Assembly: GCA_964388745.1 (NCBI GenBank)
Contig: CAYMBP010000001.1
Span: forward strand, 62,001-126,000
Origin: CAYMBP01 sp964388745
Lineage (GTDB): Bacteria > Babelota > Babeliae > Babelales > RVW-14
DNA length: 64,000 bases
Reading direction: 5' to 3'
The position numbers were made by a program, and so were the translations under genes. Numbering within the stretch: the first letter of the stretch is position 1; every line of letters begins with the position of its first letter. The notes under the pieces were generated by a model. It was not told the origin of the DNA. It saw only the letters and a list, made by a program, of their open reading frames with translations, and ran no database searches. Positions 8,240 to 17,231 of the stretch are shown piece after piece.

Positions 8240-8905
8240 ATGAGTACAAGTTGTAGAACATATGCGGTTGCGGTTGTGTTATTTTTTGCACCATTAACAG
8301 TAAGTGCGCAAGGGGCACAAATAAAAAAACAATCTCCTGTCATTGGTAAAAAATTAGAAGGAGATAAGGTAACATTACCAATGGTGATGGTGAATAAAAT
8401 TTTAAAAGCGAATGGCCTTGCTACTGCTCGTATGGTTTATGCTCAGATAACTGCACGAGAGATTATTGATTCTATAGATGCGTATAATGTTTCACGATCA
8501 GAAGGTAAAAAGCCTAATGGTATTACTATTACGCGAAAAGTTTCAGGTAAGACAGAAGCAACTTGTAAGGGAGAAGAAGAGTTTGTTAAAGAGAGTATCA
8601 ATTCAATTATTGAGCCAGTTGAAGTGTTTATTGGCGCACTTAAAAAACAAGAAAAAGAGTTGCGCCCTATTATTGAAAAGAGTCTTGGACAAGGCAGAGC
8701 TCCTCGCTTGATTAAGTATTTTCAGCAAACTGGTAATTTTAAAGAAGTTGTGCAAAAAGATATAACAACAGTTGATGATCTTCGTAATGTTTGTGAAGAC
8801 CTTGAAACGCTTTTTGCTGATATTTATGAAAGTTTAACCCCAGAAGCTCGTCAAGCATATGAGAATATAAAAGCAAAAATGGCTGAAAGAACAAAAGAAA
8901 AATAA
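8240..8905 (+). CDS. Small secreted or periplasmic protein, unknown function
   Basis: A clear signal peptide (TYAVAVVLFFAPLTVSA, cleavage before QGAQ) precedes a mostly helical, charged mature part of about 195 residues. I chose ATG 8240 because AAAGG lies 7 bases upstream; an ATG at 8225 is in frame but has no ribosome site. No domain is recognised. It lies between a barrel gene and recD2 in the same direction, with short gaps on both sides. Confidence 0.65.
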   Translation: MSTSCRTYAVAVVLFFAPLTVSAQGAQIKKQSPVIGKKLEGDKVTLPMVMVNKILKANGLATARMVYAQITAREIIDSIDAYNVSRSEGKKPNGITITRKVSGKTEATCKGEEEFVKESINSIIEPVEVFIGALKKQEKELRPIIEKSLGQGRAPRLIKYFQQTGNFKEVVQKDITTVDDLRNVCEDLETLFADIYESLTPEARQAYENIKAKMAERTKEK

Positions 8906-8934
8906 GGTACTTTTCTACCTGTTAGGAATAATGT

Positions 8935-11127
8935 ATGAGCGGGGAAATAACAGAAATTTGTGGTTCAGTTGAGCGAGTTGTCTTCAAAAGTGAAGAAAAT
9001 AATTTTTCTGTTGTTTCCCTGCGTGTTTCGCGTACAGAGTCCGTTACGCTTAAGGGTTATATTCCAGATGTTCATCAAGGAGTTCAGGTTTCTTGCAAAG
9101 GACGTTGGGTTTTCCATAAAAAATTCGGGCAGCAATTTGAAGCTGATGAGTGTTCAATAGAGCTTCCATCTTCTGCTTCAGGTATTCAAAAATATTTAGC
9201 ATCAGGTCTTGTTAAGGGTATTGGACCTAAGTTTGCAGAACGCCTTGTTCAAAAATTTGGGGAAAAGACGCTTGATGTTATTGACAAAGAGCCGCGACGG
9301 TTGCTTGAGGTTAGTGGTGTTGGGCCTGCTCGCGTGACAGCGATCATTTCTGCATGGGAAGAGCAAAAAGAGGTTGCGGCAGTTATGATTTTCTTGCGAG
9401 GCAAGGGCGTCTCTGCTGCATTTGCTGTTAAAATTTTTAAAACATATGGTCAGCAGTCTATTGAAAAAATGCAAAGCAATCCCTATCAGCTAGTTGATGA
9501 TATTTGGGGAATTGGTTTTAAAACCGCTGACCAGATTGCTCTTAAGTTGGGCTTGGCTTCTGATTCGTTAGATCGTATTAAAGCTGCCATTCTCTTTATC
9601 CTTTCAGATGTTACCAATAGTGGTCATTTGTATTGCGAGGTTGAAGAAGCCAAAAAAAGGGTTATAGAGTTATTGGGGTTAGATACAGATGAAATACTTT
9701 CTCAAATTAAAAAGGGGATGAATCAGCTGTATCAGAAAAATAAAATGATTCTTGTTTATCATGATAATATTTATTTTATAGCATTGCCTCAGTTTTATTA
9801 TTCTGAAAAAGCAATCGCTGTAAAAATTGATGAATTACTTCAAGCACAAGCAAAGCTTGTTGATGTTGATGTTAATGAGGTATATCAAAAATTGCGCTCT
9901 CCAGATCTGGCTGGTGTAATGATGAATGAAGACCAGCAGCGTGGTATTATTTCATGTTTTCAACATAAAGTTGTGATTATTACAGGTGGTCCTGGAACAG
10001 GTAAAACAACAATGATTAAACGCCTACTTGACTTGTATGAGCTGTACAAAATTAAGTTTAAATTAGCAGCTCCTACAGGTAGAGCTGCCAAGCGAATGTT
10101 TGAAAGTACTGGCCGATCAACTGAAACACTTCATCGTCTTTTAGAGTTTTCTCCAGCCATTATGAATTTTTCACGAAATGAGACTAATGCAATTGATTGT
10201 CAGGTGTTAGTTGTTGATGAAGCTTCAATGATAGATGTCTTTTTAATGAATTCAGTTTTGAAAGCATTGCCTCGAAATGCAACGCTTATTTTAATTGGGG
10301 ACGTTGATCAGTTGCCTTCTGTTGGGCCAGGGAATGTGTTAAATGATTTTATCAATACTGGTAAAATTCCAACAACTCGTCTTAAGCAAATATTTAGACA
10401 GGCCCAAGATAGCTTAATTGTGGTTAATGCGCACCGAATTAATGAAGGAAGCTTTCCTATTTCATCGCTTCCAGGAGCACAAAAAGACTTTATGTATATC
10501 AAAGAGCTTGAGCCTGAAAATATATTTGCATTGCTTTCTCAGTTGTATAAAAAAAAATTGATTCAAAGGGGTATTGCTCCAGAAGAAGCGATGGTGTTAA
10601 CGCCCATGAATCGTGGGGTTGCAGGTGCAACGCGCATTAATCAAGAGTTGCAAATAATTTTAAATGGTGGAAATGATGATCGACCAACGGTTTCACAGTT
10701 TGGTCGTCTTTTTAAAATTGCTGATCGTGTTATGCAAGTACGAAATAATTATGATAAGTTTATTTTTAATGGTGATATTGGTACTATTACCAGAATTGAT
10801 AAATCGGCTCAAAAGTTAAATGTTCAATTTAATGAGCGTGATATTGAATATGATTTTGCAGAGTTAAATGAACTTGTTCTTGCGTATGCGATTTCAATTC
10901 ATAAGAGTCAGGGTTCAGAATTTAAGGCTGTGATTATTCCACTTTTTATGCAACATTTTATTTTACTGCAGCGAAATCTTATTTACACTGCAATTACACG
11001 TGCAAAAAAATTATGCATTATAATCGGTCAACCGAAAGCTGTTGCCATGGGTATAAAAAATGATAAAGGTGTTGATCGAAAAACATTTCTTAAAGAGCTC
11101 ATGACTGAAGGGCTTGAAGTTCGCTAA
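8935..11127 (+). CDS. recD2: RecD2-type 5'-3' DNA helicase (SF1B)
   Basis: The 730-residue protein has the RecD2 layout. An N-terminal OB-like region is followed by helix-hairpin-helix repeats (VKGIGPKFAERL, VSGVGPARV, about residues 95-145). Then come Walker A GGPGTGKTT (about 349-357), VLVVDEASMID, GDVDQLPSVGPG, LTPMNRG, SIHKSQGSEF and LIYTAITRAK. RecD2 acts without RecBC in recombination and repair. No recB or recC is nearby. The last bases overlap an in-frame TTG extension of zwf that I do not accept as the zwf start. Confidence 0.93.
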   Translation: MSGEITEICGSVERVVFKSEENNFSVVSLRVSRTESVTLKGYIPDVHQGVQVSCKGRWVFHKKFGQQFEADECSIELPSSASGIQKYLASGLVKGIGPKFAERLVQKFGEKTLDVIDKEPRRLLEVSGVGPARVTAIISAWEEQKEVAAVMIFLRGKGVSAAFAVKIFKTYGQQSIEKMQSNPYQLVDDIWGIGFKTADQIALKLGLASDSLDRIKAAILFILSDVTNSGHLYCEVEEAKKRVIELLGLDTDEILSQIKKGMNQLYQKNKMILVYHDNIYFIALPQFYYSEKAIAVKIDELLQAQAKLVDVDVNEVYQKLRSPDLAGVMMNEDQQRGIISCFQHKVVIITGGPGTGKTTMIKRLLDLYELYKIKFKLAAPTGRAAKRMFESTGRSTETLHRLLEFSPAIMNFSRNETNAIDCQVLVVDEASMIDVFLMNSVLKALPRNATLILIGDVDQLPSVGPGNVLNDFINTGKIPTTRLKQIFRQAQDSLIVVNAHRINEGSFPISSLPGAQKDFMYIKELEPENIFALLSQLYKKKLIQRGIAPEEAMVLTPMNRGVAGATRINQELQIILNGGNDDRPTVSQFGRLFKIADRVMQVRNNYDKFIFNGDIGTITRIDKSAQKLNVQFNERDIEYDFAELNELVLAYAISIHKSQGSEFKAVIIPLFMQHFILLQRNLIYTAITRAKKLCIIIGQPKAVAMGIKNDKGVDRKTFLKELMTEGLEVR

Positions 11128-11146
11128 TAAAAGGATTTATGTTGCT

Positions 11147-12589
11147 ATGAGTGAAAAAGCTATAGTCAGTCGACCTGGTCGATATTTAGATGAATGTTTA
11201 TTTGTTATTTTTGGAGGGGCTGGAGATTTAGCAAAGAGAAAGCTTATTCCTGCTTTGTATAAGTTAATTAATGATGGTCGATTAGAAAAATTTGGGTTAC
11301 TTGCGGTTTCTATTGATGAAACTACGATTGAAGATATTGTTCAACAGGTTAAAGGCTTTATTCATAATCCTAAGCAACATATTTTGGATGAGATTGTAGC
11401 ACATGCGTATTACATGAAAATGAATTTTCATGAGAATCAGCGTTATAAAGATCTCAAAAAAAAAATAGAAGATATTGAAAATAAGCATGATCTAAAAGGT
11501 AACCGAATTTTTTATTTTGCTACGATGCCTGAGCATTTTGATGTTCTTACCAAAAATTTAGCAAAAGAAGCTATTGTAACGCCAGTTGAAGATGCTGAGC
11601 AGGCAAAAAAGTCTCCTTGGTCTCGTCTTGTTTATGAAAAGCCCTTTGGTAATGACTTTAAATCTGCTCAATTAATTAATACTTCTATTGAGCAAGCGTT
11701 TCATGAAAGTCAAATTTTTAGAATAGATCATTACTTAGGAAAAGAGCTTGTTGGTAATATTGCTCTTGTGCGATTTACTAATCAAATATTTGAACCTCTA
11801 TGGAATAATAATCATATTGAATCTGTTCAAATTATTATGAAGGAGGCAATCGGCATAGAGGGGCGAGGTGCTTTTTATGATGCAAATGGTGCACTGAAAG
11901 ATATGGTGCAAAGTCATATGCTGCAAATTTTTGCGCTTATTGGCATGGAACCACCATCATTGTTAACACCTCGACACATTAGAGATCAAAAGGCAGCATT
12001 ATTGAGCAAAACATATGTTGATTCAGTTATTAAGGGACAGTATGAGGGATATCAAGATGAATTGCGTGTGCGAAAAGAATCATCAACGGAGACATTTGTA
12101 GCTCTCAAGTGTTTGGTTGATAATCAACGGTGGAAGGGTGTACCTTTTTATTTAAAAACGGGTAAATTTTTAGATAAAAAAGAGACAAGTATTCATATAC
12201 GGTTTAAGCAGGTTCCTTGTTTACTAGATATTTGTCCTTCAGATTCAAATTATTTAACAATACGGATTAATCCTAATGAAGGGATGTATCTTGAATTAAA
12301 TGTTAAAGTGCCTGGTGTACCCAATCGGGTAATGCCAGTAACTATGGATTTTGCTCACAATGTAATGTTTGGACCAAATACGCCAGAGGCCTATGAAGTT
12401 CTATTAGCAGATGTTATGCAACATGATCATTCTGCATTTGTTCGAGCAGATGAAATTCAGCATTCGTGGCGAATTGTTGAAGAGGCATATGGCTTTACAG
12501 GACAGCTTTACTCGTATAAAAAAGGATCAAAGGGGCCAACAGCATTATATTTATTAGATCAAGACAGGGAGATACGATGGCGGGCATAA
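11147..12589 (+). CDS. zwf: Glucose-6-phosphate 1-dehydrogenase
   Basis: This enzyme oxidises glucose-6-phosphate with NADP to the lactone, the first step of the oxidative pentose phosphate pathway. The 480-residue protein has FGGAGDLAKRKLIPALY (nucleotide binding), YEKPFG, RIDHYLGKE (active-site segment with the catalytic His) and the normal C-terminal domain. The start is ATG 11147; an in-frame TTG at 11114 would overlap recD2. The 3' end overlaps gnd by 13 bp. No pgl gene sits between or beside them. Confidence 0.95.
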   Translation: MSEKAIVSRPGRYLDECLFVIFGGAGDLAKRKLIPALYKLINDGRLEKFGLLAVSIDETTIEDIVQQVKGFIHNPKQHILDEIVAHAYYMKMNFHENQRYKDLKKKIEDIENKHDLKGNRIFYFATMPEHFDVLTKNLAKEAIVTPVEDAEQAKKSPWSRLVYEKPFGNDFKSAQLINTSIEQAFHESQIFRIDHYLGKELVGNIALVRFTNQIFEPLWNNNHIESVQIIMKEAIGIEGRGAFYDANGALKDMVQSHMLQIFALIGMEPPSLLTPRHIRDQKAALLSKTYVDSVIKGQYEGYQDELRVRKESSTETFVALKCLVDNQRWKGVPFYLKTGKFLDKKETSIHIRFKQVPCLLDICPSDSNYLTIRINPNEGMYLELNVKVPGVPNRVMPVTMDFAHNVMFGPNTPEAYEVLLADVMQHDHSAFVRADEIQHSWRIVEEAYGFTGQLYSYKKGSKGPTALYLLDQDREIRWRA

Positions 12590-13485
12590 CTATAGGTGTT
12601 ATTGGTTTAGGGCGAATGGGAGAAGCAGTTGTTCATCGATTAGCTCGGGGTAAATTTTCAGTTATTGGTTTTGATCCAAGTGAAGATGCGCGTAGCGAAG
12701 TAAAGAAGCTGGGAGTTAATGTTGCTGATTCCCTTGAATTAGTTGCAAAAAAAGCTAAGTACTTGTGGCTTATGGTTCCAGCTGGAGAGGTTGTTGATCA
12801 GGTAATCGATAACCTTCTTCCTTTCTGTGGGCATGGTACCGTGATAATTGATGGCGGTAACAGTAATTTTCGTGATTCAGTGAGGCGTGAAAAAAAATTA
12901 GCAAAAGCTGATATCGCATTTCTTGATTGTGGAACCTCAGGAGGTCTTAAAGGACGAGAAATAGGATTTTCTTTAATGGTTGGAGGGAAGAAGTCAATTT
13001 ATGATCAGTGCTTGCCTTTTTTTAAAGCGATTGCAGCTTCCAATGGTGTTGCCTACATGGGGGGTGCTGGATCTGGGCACTATGTGAAAATGATTCATAA
13101 TGGTATTGAATATGCGTTATTGCAAGCATATGCTGAAGGGTTTCATTTACTTAAAAATGGCTCTTATGAAAATCTTGACTTGAAAAATATTGCTCAGGTA
13201 TGGATGAATGGCTCTGTAGTTAGGTCTTGGATTCTTGATTTAGTACATGAAGTTTTTGAAGCAGATCAAGAACTTGAAGAGATATCTGGTGCTATTGGGG
13301 AAAATAAAACTGGTCGCTGGACACTTGAGGAGGCACAAGAGCAGGGTGTTCCTGTTGATTTGATTGAGCGCTCACTTGATATTCGTGCTGAATCGCGCAA
13401 AACTGGTGGTAATTTTGCTACCAAAGTTGTTGCTATGCTTCGCAATAAATTTGGTGGGCATCCTGTTGATAAGACAAAGGAATAG
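12577..13485 (+). CDS. gnd: 6-phosphogluconate dehydrogenase, decarboxylating, short form
   Basis: The 302-residue protein is the short type (about 300 residues, like Bacillus YqeC/GndA) rather than the 470-residue E. coli type. It has the Rossmann motif GLGRMGEAV, IDGGNSNF, GTSGGLKGRE and the catalytic block SGHYVKMIHNGIEY. It converts 6-phosphogluconate to ribulose-5-phosphate with release of CO2. It overlaps zwf by 13 bp, so the two dehydrogenases are co-translated. Cofactor preference (NAD or NADP) cannot be read with certainty. Confidence 0.93.
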   Translation: MAGITIGVIGLGRMGEAVVHRLARGKFSVIGFDPSEDARSEVKKLGVNVADSLELVAKKAKYLWLMVPAGEVVDQVIDNLLPFCGHGTVIIDGGNSNFRDSVRREKKLAKADIAFLDCGTSGGLKGREIGFSLMVGGKKSIYDQCLPFFKAIAASNGVAYMGGAGSGHYVKMIHNGIEYALLQAYAEGFHLLKNGSYENLDLKNIAQVWMNGSVVRSWILDLVHEVFEADQELEEISGAIGENKTGRWTLEEAQEQGVPVDLIERSLDIRAESRKTGGNFATKVVAMLRNKFGGHPVDKTKE

Positions 13486-13486
13486 T

Positions 13487-14113
13487 GTGCGTAAAAAGTA
13501 TATCGATATTAGTTGGCCAATTACTGAAAACATGACTGCATATAAAGATAATTATGTAGTGCAAATTGAGGCTGTTAAAAATTTTGATGAGCATGGAGTT
13601 AGAGACTCTCTTGTTACGATGGGTACTCATACAGGGACTCATATTGATGCACCAGCACATTTTATGAAAGAGGGTGATACAATTAATAATCTTGACTTAT
13701 CTGCAGTGATTGGCAAGGCACGGGTTCTTGATTGTATGTCATGTGAAGGTGTGATTACAGCTGATGATTTTAAAAAACATGATATTAAAGAGGGTGAGCG
13801 AATTTTACTTAAGACAAGAAATAGCTTGCGTCCTGCAACGCAAGCTTTTGATTATAATTTTGTCTATGTTGCTCAAGAGGCTGCTGAGTATTTGGCATCA
13901 TGTAATATTCGGTCTGTTGCTATTGATTATCTTGGTATTGAGCGTAAGCAGCCTGATCATGAAACGCACATGATTCTTTTTCAAAAAAATATTGTTATTA
14001 TAGAGGGTGTGCGGCTGGCTGATGTTGCGTCAGGGGACTATGAACTAGTCTGTTTGCCACTTTTGCATGAGGGGCTTGAGGCTGCACCGGCTCGAGCTAT
14101 TTTGATACAATAA
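13487..14113 (+). CDS. Cyclase-family metal-dependent hydrolase (kynurenine formamidase-like)
   Basis: GTHTGTHIDAPAHF is the metal-binding signature of the cyclase/KynB family, which hydrolyses amide or ester bonds with Zn or Mn. The end (LLHEGLEAAPARAILI) is also typical. I start at GTG 13487 (208 residues) because AAAGGAA lies just upstream and the product then opens directly with YIDISWPI; a longer frame reading into gnd is not supported. It follows gnd with a gap of one base. With no kynurenine pathway visible, the substrate is open. Confidence 0.85.
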   Translation: MRKKYIDISWPITENMTAYKDNYVVQIEAVKNFDEHGVRDSLVTMGTHTGTHIDAPAHFMKEGDTINNLDLSAVIGKARVLDCMSCEGVITADDFKKHDIKEGERILLKTRNSLRPATQAFDYNFVYVAQEAAEYLASCNIRSVAIDYLGIERKQPDHETHMILFQKNIVIIEGVRLADVASGDYELVCLPLLHEGLEAAPARAILIQ

Positions 14114-14178
14114 GTATTAAGGAGTATGATTAAGCTTGCTGATAATTAAAAATTACATTGTATAAGAAAGAAGAAAAC

Positions 14179-14784
14179 ATGAAAGTAGTATTTGTTCCTG
14201 GTAATGGAGGCTCTACAACCCGTGATAATTGGTTTCCAGCATTACAGCAAGATCTTGAAAATAAAGGAATAAGAGTAGTTGCTGCAGATTTTCCAGATGC
14301 GCAGCTTGCACGTGAGTCACACTGGATTCCCTTTTTGCTCAAAGAATTACAGGTTGATGAAAATACAATTCTTGTTGGGCATTCTTCTGGTGCACTTGCA
14401 GCAATGCGACTTGCTGAAAAACATAAAATTTGGGGGTCTGTTTTGGTTGGAGCTTATCACTCTGATCTTGATATGGAAACAGAGCGATTATCTGGTTACT
14501 TTAGCCGTTCGTGGGATTGGGAAAAAATAGTGGAAAACCAGAAGTGGATATCGCTTTTTGCTTCAGAAGATGATCCATGGATTCCTATTGATGAGCCTCG
14601 CTTTATTCATACACAGCTTAATTGTGAATATCACGAATATAAAAATCAGGGACATTTTGGTGGTGATTATTTTAAGGCCGAGTTTCCTGAGCTAGCATTT
14701 GTTATATTGAATGCTATACAGATGGATAAATCTTCTCGCTTGACATCTGCGAATACTGTTGCCCAGCCCCAACATCCAGTTTAA
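14179..14784 (+). CDS. RBBP9/YdeN-family serine hydrolase
   Basis: The 201-residue alpha/beta hydrolase has VPGNGGST near the start, the nucleophile elbow GHSSG, an acidic loop SEDDPWIP and the His motif GHFGGD, all in the order of the RBBP9/YdeN family. The start is ATG 14179 after an A/G-rich ribosome site. It is the last gene of the zwf-gnd run, 65 bases after the cyclase gene. The natural substrate is unknown. The C-terminal 20 residues are polar and Gln-rich. Confidence 0.85.
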   Translation: MKVVFVPGNGGSTTRDNWFPALQQDLENKGIRVVAADFPDAQLARESHWIPFLLKELQVDENTILVGHSSGALAAMRLAEKHKIWGSVLVGAYHSDLDMETERLSGYFSRSWDWEKIVENQKWISLFASEDDPWIPIDEPRFIHTQLNCEYHEYKNQGHFGGDYFKAEFPELAFVILNAIQMDKSSRLTSANTVAQPQHPV

Positions 14785-14809
14785 ACAAAAACTTATAGCC
14801 GTGTAGATT

Positions 14810-14860
14810 ATAGGGTTATCTTAGGCCCTATGCTTCTCTTTATAAAGCAATGTGATAGGG
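14810..14860. repeat. Inverted repeat with alternative pairing between convergent genes
   Basis: ATAGGG (14810-14815), CCCTAT (14826-14831) and ATAGGG (14855-14860) allow the middle arm to pair with either neighbour. No T-run follows on either strand, so a classical intrinsic terminator is not shown, though the position between two gene ends suggests a role in transcript ending. Confidence 0.35.
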
Positions 14861-14887
14861 TCTATCGCTAAACTCTATTATTAACTG

Positions 14888-16213
14888 CTATAATTTTTTG
14901 TCTTGCACTGCATACCCTAATGCTTTAATTTGATCACGGAGGGAGTCTGCCTGAGCCCAGTCTTTAGCTTTGCGAGCTGCATCTCGTTTATCAAATAAAT
15001 TTTGCACTTCATCAGGTATAGTTTTTTCTTCCTGATGAAGTAAATCAAGTCCCATGATATTTCTAAATAAAAATGCAACTATTTTACCGGTTATTTCATC
15101 TGTTGAAATTTGTTTAATATTCTCAAAAAATATGCCTAAAAATTTGGGTGTGTTTAGATCGTCACAGAGGGCTTGTATTAGTTGCTTACTAATTAAATTA
15201 TTTTCAATTTCTTCAAGATTAAACACTTTTTTATCTTTATAGTGACTGAGCGTTTGACAAATTCGTTTATATGTTGTTGTTGCTGCCTGAATATCATCTT
15301 CGTTAAAATCAACAGGTTTTCTGTATTGATGTTGTAATAAATAAAAACGCATGATCATTGGATCAATCATTTTAAATGCATCATCAAGTGTAATAAAGTT
15401 GCCTAGTGACTTTGACATTTTTTCTTTATTGATGTTGATAAATGCGTTATGAAGCCAAAAATGTGAAAATTCTTTTTCAAAGAGAGCTTCTGACTGGGCA
15501 ATTTCGTTTTCATGATGAGGAAATATTAAATCCATGCCGCCACAGTGAATATCAATTGATTCACCCATGAGTTCATAGGCCATTACTGAACACTCAATGT
15601 GCCAGCCTGGGCGTCCATGTCCCCATGGAGATTTCCAGTATTTTTTTTCACTGTTACCTTTCCACAATGCAAAGTCGCCACTGTTTCGTTTTTTACTACA
15701 GACGGTAACGCGTGCCCCAGCCTCTTGTTCATCAAGTGATCGTTTTGATAGTTTACCATAGCTTTGAAAACTTGAGATATCAAAGTAGACATCATGATCA
15801 ACTTGATATGCTTTTCCTTTAGCAATAAGTTGTTCAATGAAGTTAATTATTTGTGGGATGTACTCGGTAACACGAGGCTCATGAGTTGGTGATTGGCATC
15901 CAAGTGCAGACATGCTTTCATGAAAGCTTGAAATGAATTTTGTAGAAATATCAAAGGGAGTAGATTTTTCCTTTATGGCTCGGTCAATAATCTTATCATC
16001 AATATCTGTAAAGTTACGGGTGTAGGTAACTTTGTATCCAAGAAATTTGAGTACTCGATACAAAAGATCAAATGTCACATAGACTCTGCCATGTCCTAAG
16101 TGAGGCTTATCATAAGGGGTAATACCACAGACATACATGCGTACATTTTGAGAGGATTGAGAGAAGAATGCCTCTTTGGAGCGAGTCATTGTATTGGTGA
16201 GCCAAAGTTTCAT
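14888..16213 (-). CDS. cysS: Cysteinyl-tRNA synthetase
   Basis: This class I synthetase charges tRNA-Cys. It has YVCGITPYDKPHLGHGRVY (Zn Cys and the HIGH-type motif HLGH), WHIECSVMA, GGMDLIFPHHENEIAQSEA and KMSKSLGN. The chosen start gives 441 residues, slightly short of the E. coli enzyme. ATG 16213 is preferred over ATG 16225 because a GAGG sits six bases before it. A thioredoxin lipoprotein gene lies upstream on the same strand. Confidence 0.95.
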   Translation of the reverse strand: MKLWLTNTMTRSKEAFFSQSSQNVRMYVCGITPYDKPHLGHGRVYVTFDLLYRVLKFLGYKVTYTRNFTDIDDKIIDRAIKEKSTPFDISTKFISSFHESMSALGCQSPTHEPRVTEYIPQIINFIEQLIAKGKAYQVDHDVYFDISSFQSYGKLSKRSLDEQEAGARVTVCSKKRNSGDFALWKGNSEKKYWKSPWGHGRPGWHIECSVMAYELMGESIDIHCGGMDLIFPHHENEIAQSEALFEKEFSHFWLHNAFININKEKMSKSLGNFITLDDAFKMIDPMIMRFYLLQHQYRKPVDFNEDDIQAATTTYKRICQTLSHYKDKKVFNLEEIENNLISKQLIQALCDDLNTPKFLGIFFENIKQISTDEITGKIVAFLFRNIMGLDLLHQEEKTIPDEVQNLFDKRDAARKAKDWAQADSLRDQIKALGYAVQDKKL

Positions 16214-16347
16214 GGAGGGCCTCATTGATAAATAATGACAATAATTATTAATAAACTGATCTCAATAATATCTGTCTTGAATGAAGTGAGCAGGTTAATC
16301 AGATTACAAAAACAATGATGTACCCCTAAAGTATAGTCAAAAATAGA

Positions 16348-16815
16348 CTATTCGGCAAAAGCTTTGGAGAGATGATTGATTAACTTGTCTTTTTCTATAA
16401 CACCAATAATGTTTGTATTTTTATTAATTTGTTTGCCATTTTTAAAGAAAAGAAATGCAGGTATGCCTTTGACTAAATATTTTGTTGCTAATGTTTGAAG
16501 TCCGTCAACATCCACTTCAGCAATAATGTAGTCAGGATAAAGTTCTTCGGCTATTTCTTTAACTCGAGGATTCATTACCTTGCAAGCACTACACCACTTT
16601 GCAGAAAATTTTACCATAACTGGTTTTTTTGACTCAAGCACTTTTTTTGTAAAGTCTTCTTCTGTTGAAATTGTAATTATCTTTGAAAGAGTTTTTGAGT
16701 GATTCTCTTTTTTTTTCATCATTGGAAGCCATCGGCATGATGGAATGGTTGAAATACAGGCCGGTAGAATAAGAAGAGCTCCACAAGATAGTGCTAAAAG
16801 ATGAGAGTGTTTCAT
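16348..16815 (-). CDS. Thioredoxin-fold lipoprotein
   Basis: The N terminus is a signal sequence with lipobox ILPAC (Cys about residue 20). A linker and a thioredoxin domain with active site WCSACK and the cis-Pro segment KGIPAFLFF follow. It is 155 residues long. The protein is probably anchored on the periplasmic face and reduces or exchanges disulfides, which fits the Cys-rich surface proteins at the end of the window. Ribosome site AAAGGA precedes the ATG. It could also be a resA-like or dsb-like reductant supplier; the sequence alone cannot decide. Confidence 0.85.
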   Translation of the reverse strand: MKHSHLLALSCGALLILPACISTIPSCRWLPMMKKKENHSKTLSKIITISTEEDFTKKVLESKKPVMVKFSAKWCSACKVMNPRVKEIAEELYPDYIIAEVDVDGLQTLATKYLVKGIPAFLFFKNGKQINKNTNIIGVIEKDKLINHLSKAFAE

Positions 16816-16940
16816 CTGGTAATCCTTTCTATTCTATAAGGTAGTAATTTTTGTCAATGTTCTTTACTCTAACATATTCATCTTTCTAAAATAAAGGATA
16901 CGAATGAAAGTTGTCTAAATTTTTTTAAGGAAGGGAATCA

Positions 16941-17231
16941 TTGTGTACTTACCAAAAAGATTGTCTAATGAGTCCTGTTAACCGCTGTTTGTCTTTATGG
17001 GTGAGTCTTATTATGTTAGTTACAATTTATCAGCATAATAAATGCATGGTTCTTTCTCATGAGCTTAAGAGAGTTGCCTCTCTGCTTCAAAAAGAGCGAT
17101 CACGAGAGCAGAGATTACTATCATCAATAAGTAAATGGAATGATTATACAGTAACAAGTAGCTTTGCTCAGTCAAGAGGCTTTATCTTTCTTAAGTGGAA
17201 TCAATATTGTTTTCCAAAAGAGGAAGAATAG
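16941..17231 (+). CDS. ftsL: FtsL-like division protein
   Basis: The 96-residue bitopic protein has a short cytoplasmic start, one membrane helix (CLSLWVSLIMLVTIY) and a charged helical segment (HELKRVASLLQKERSREQ) with leucine-zipper spacing. It ends immediately before ftsI, as FtsL does in division clusters. Sequence similarity to FtsL is weak, as usual, so the call rests on topology and position. Start TTG 16941 has AAGGAAGGG five bases upstream; ATG 16968 is possible but lacks a site. The TAG stop overlaps the ftsI GTG by one base. Confidence 0.65.
   Translation: MCTYQKDCLMSPVNRCLSLWVSLIMLVTIYQHNKCMVLSHELKRVASLLQKERSREQRLLSSISKWNDYTVTSSFAQSRGFIFLKWNQYCFPKEEE

Noticed and set aside
13364..13486. 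Longer cyclase-family protein starting inside gnd
   Set aside because: The first 41 residues read the gnd sequence in another frame; GTG 13487 has a good ribosome site and matches the family start.
16829..16857. Minus-strand promoter TTGACA-TAGAAT before the thioredoxin lipoprotein
   Set aside because: The spacer is only 15 bases and the start point would fall inside the ribosome-binding site.
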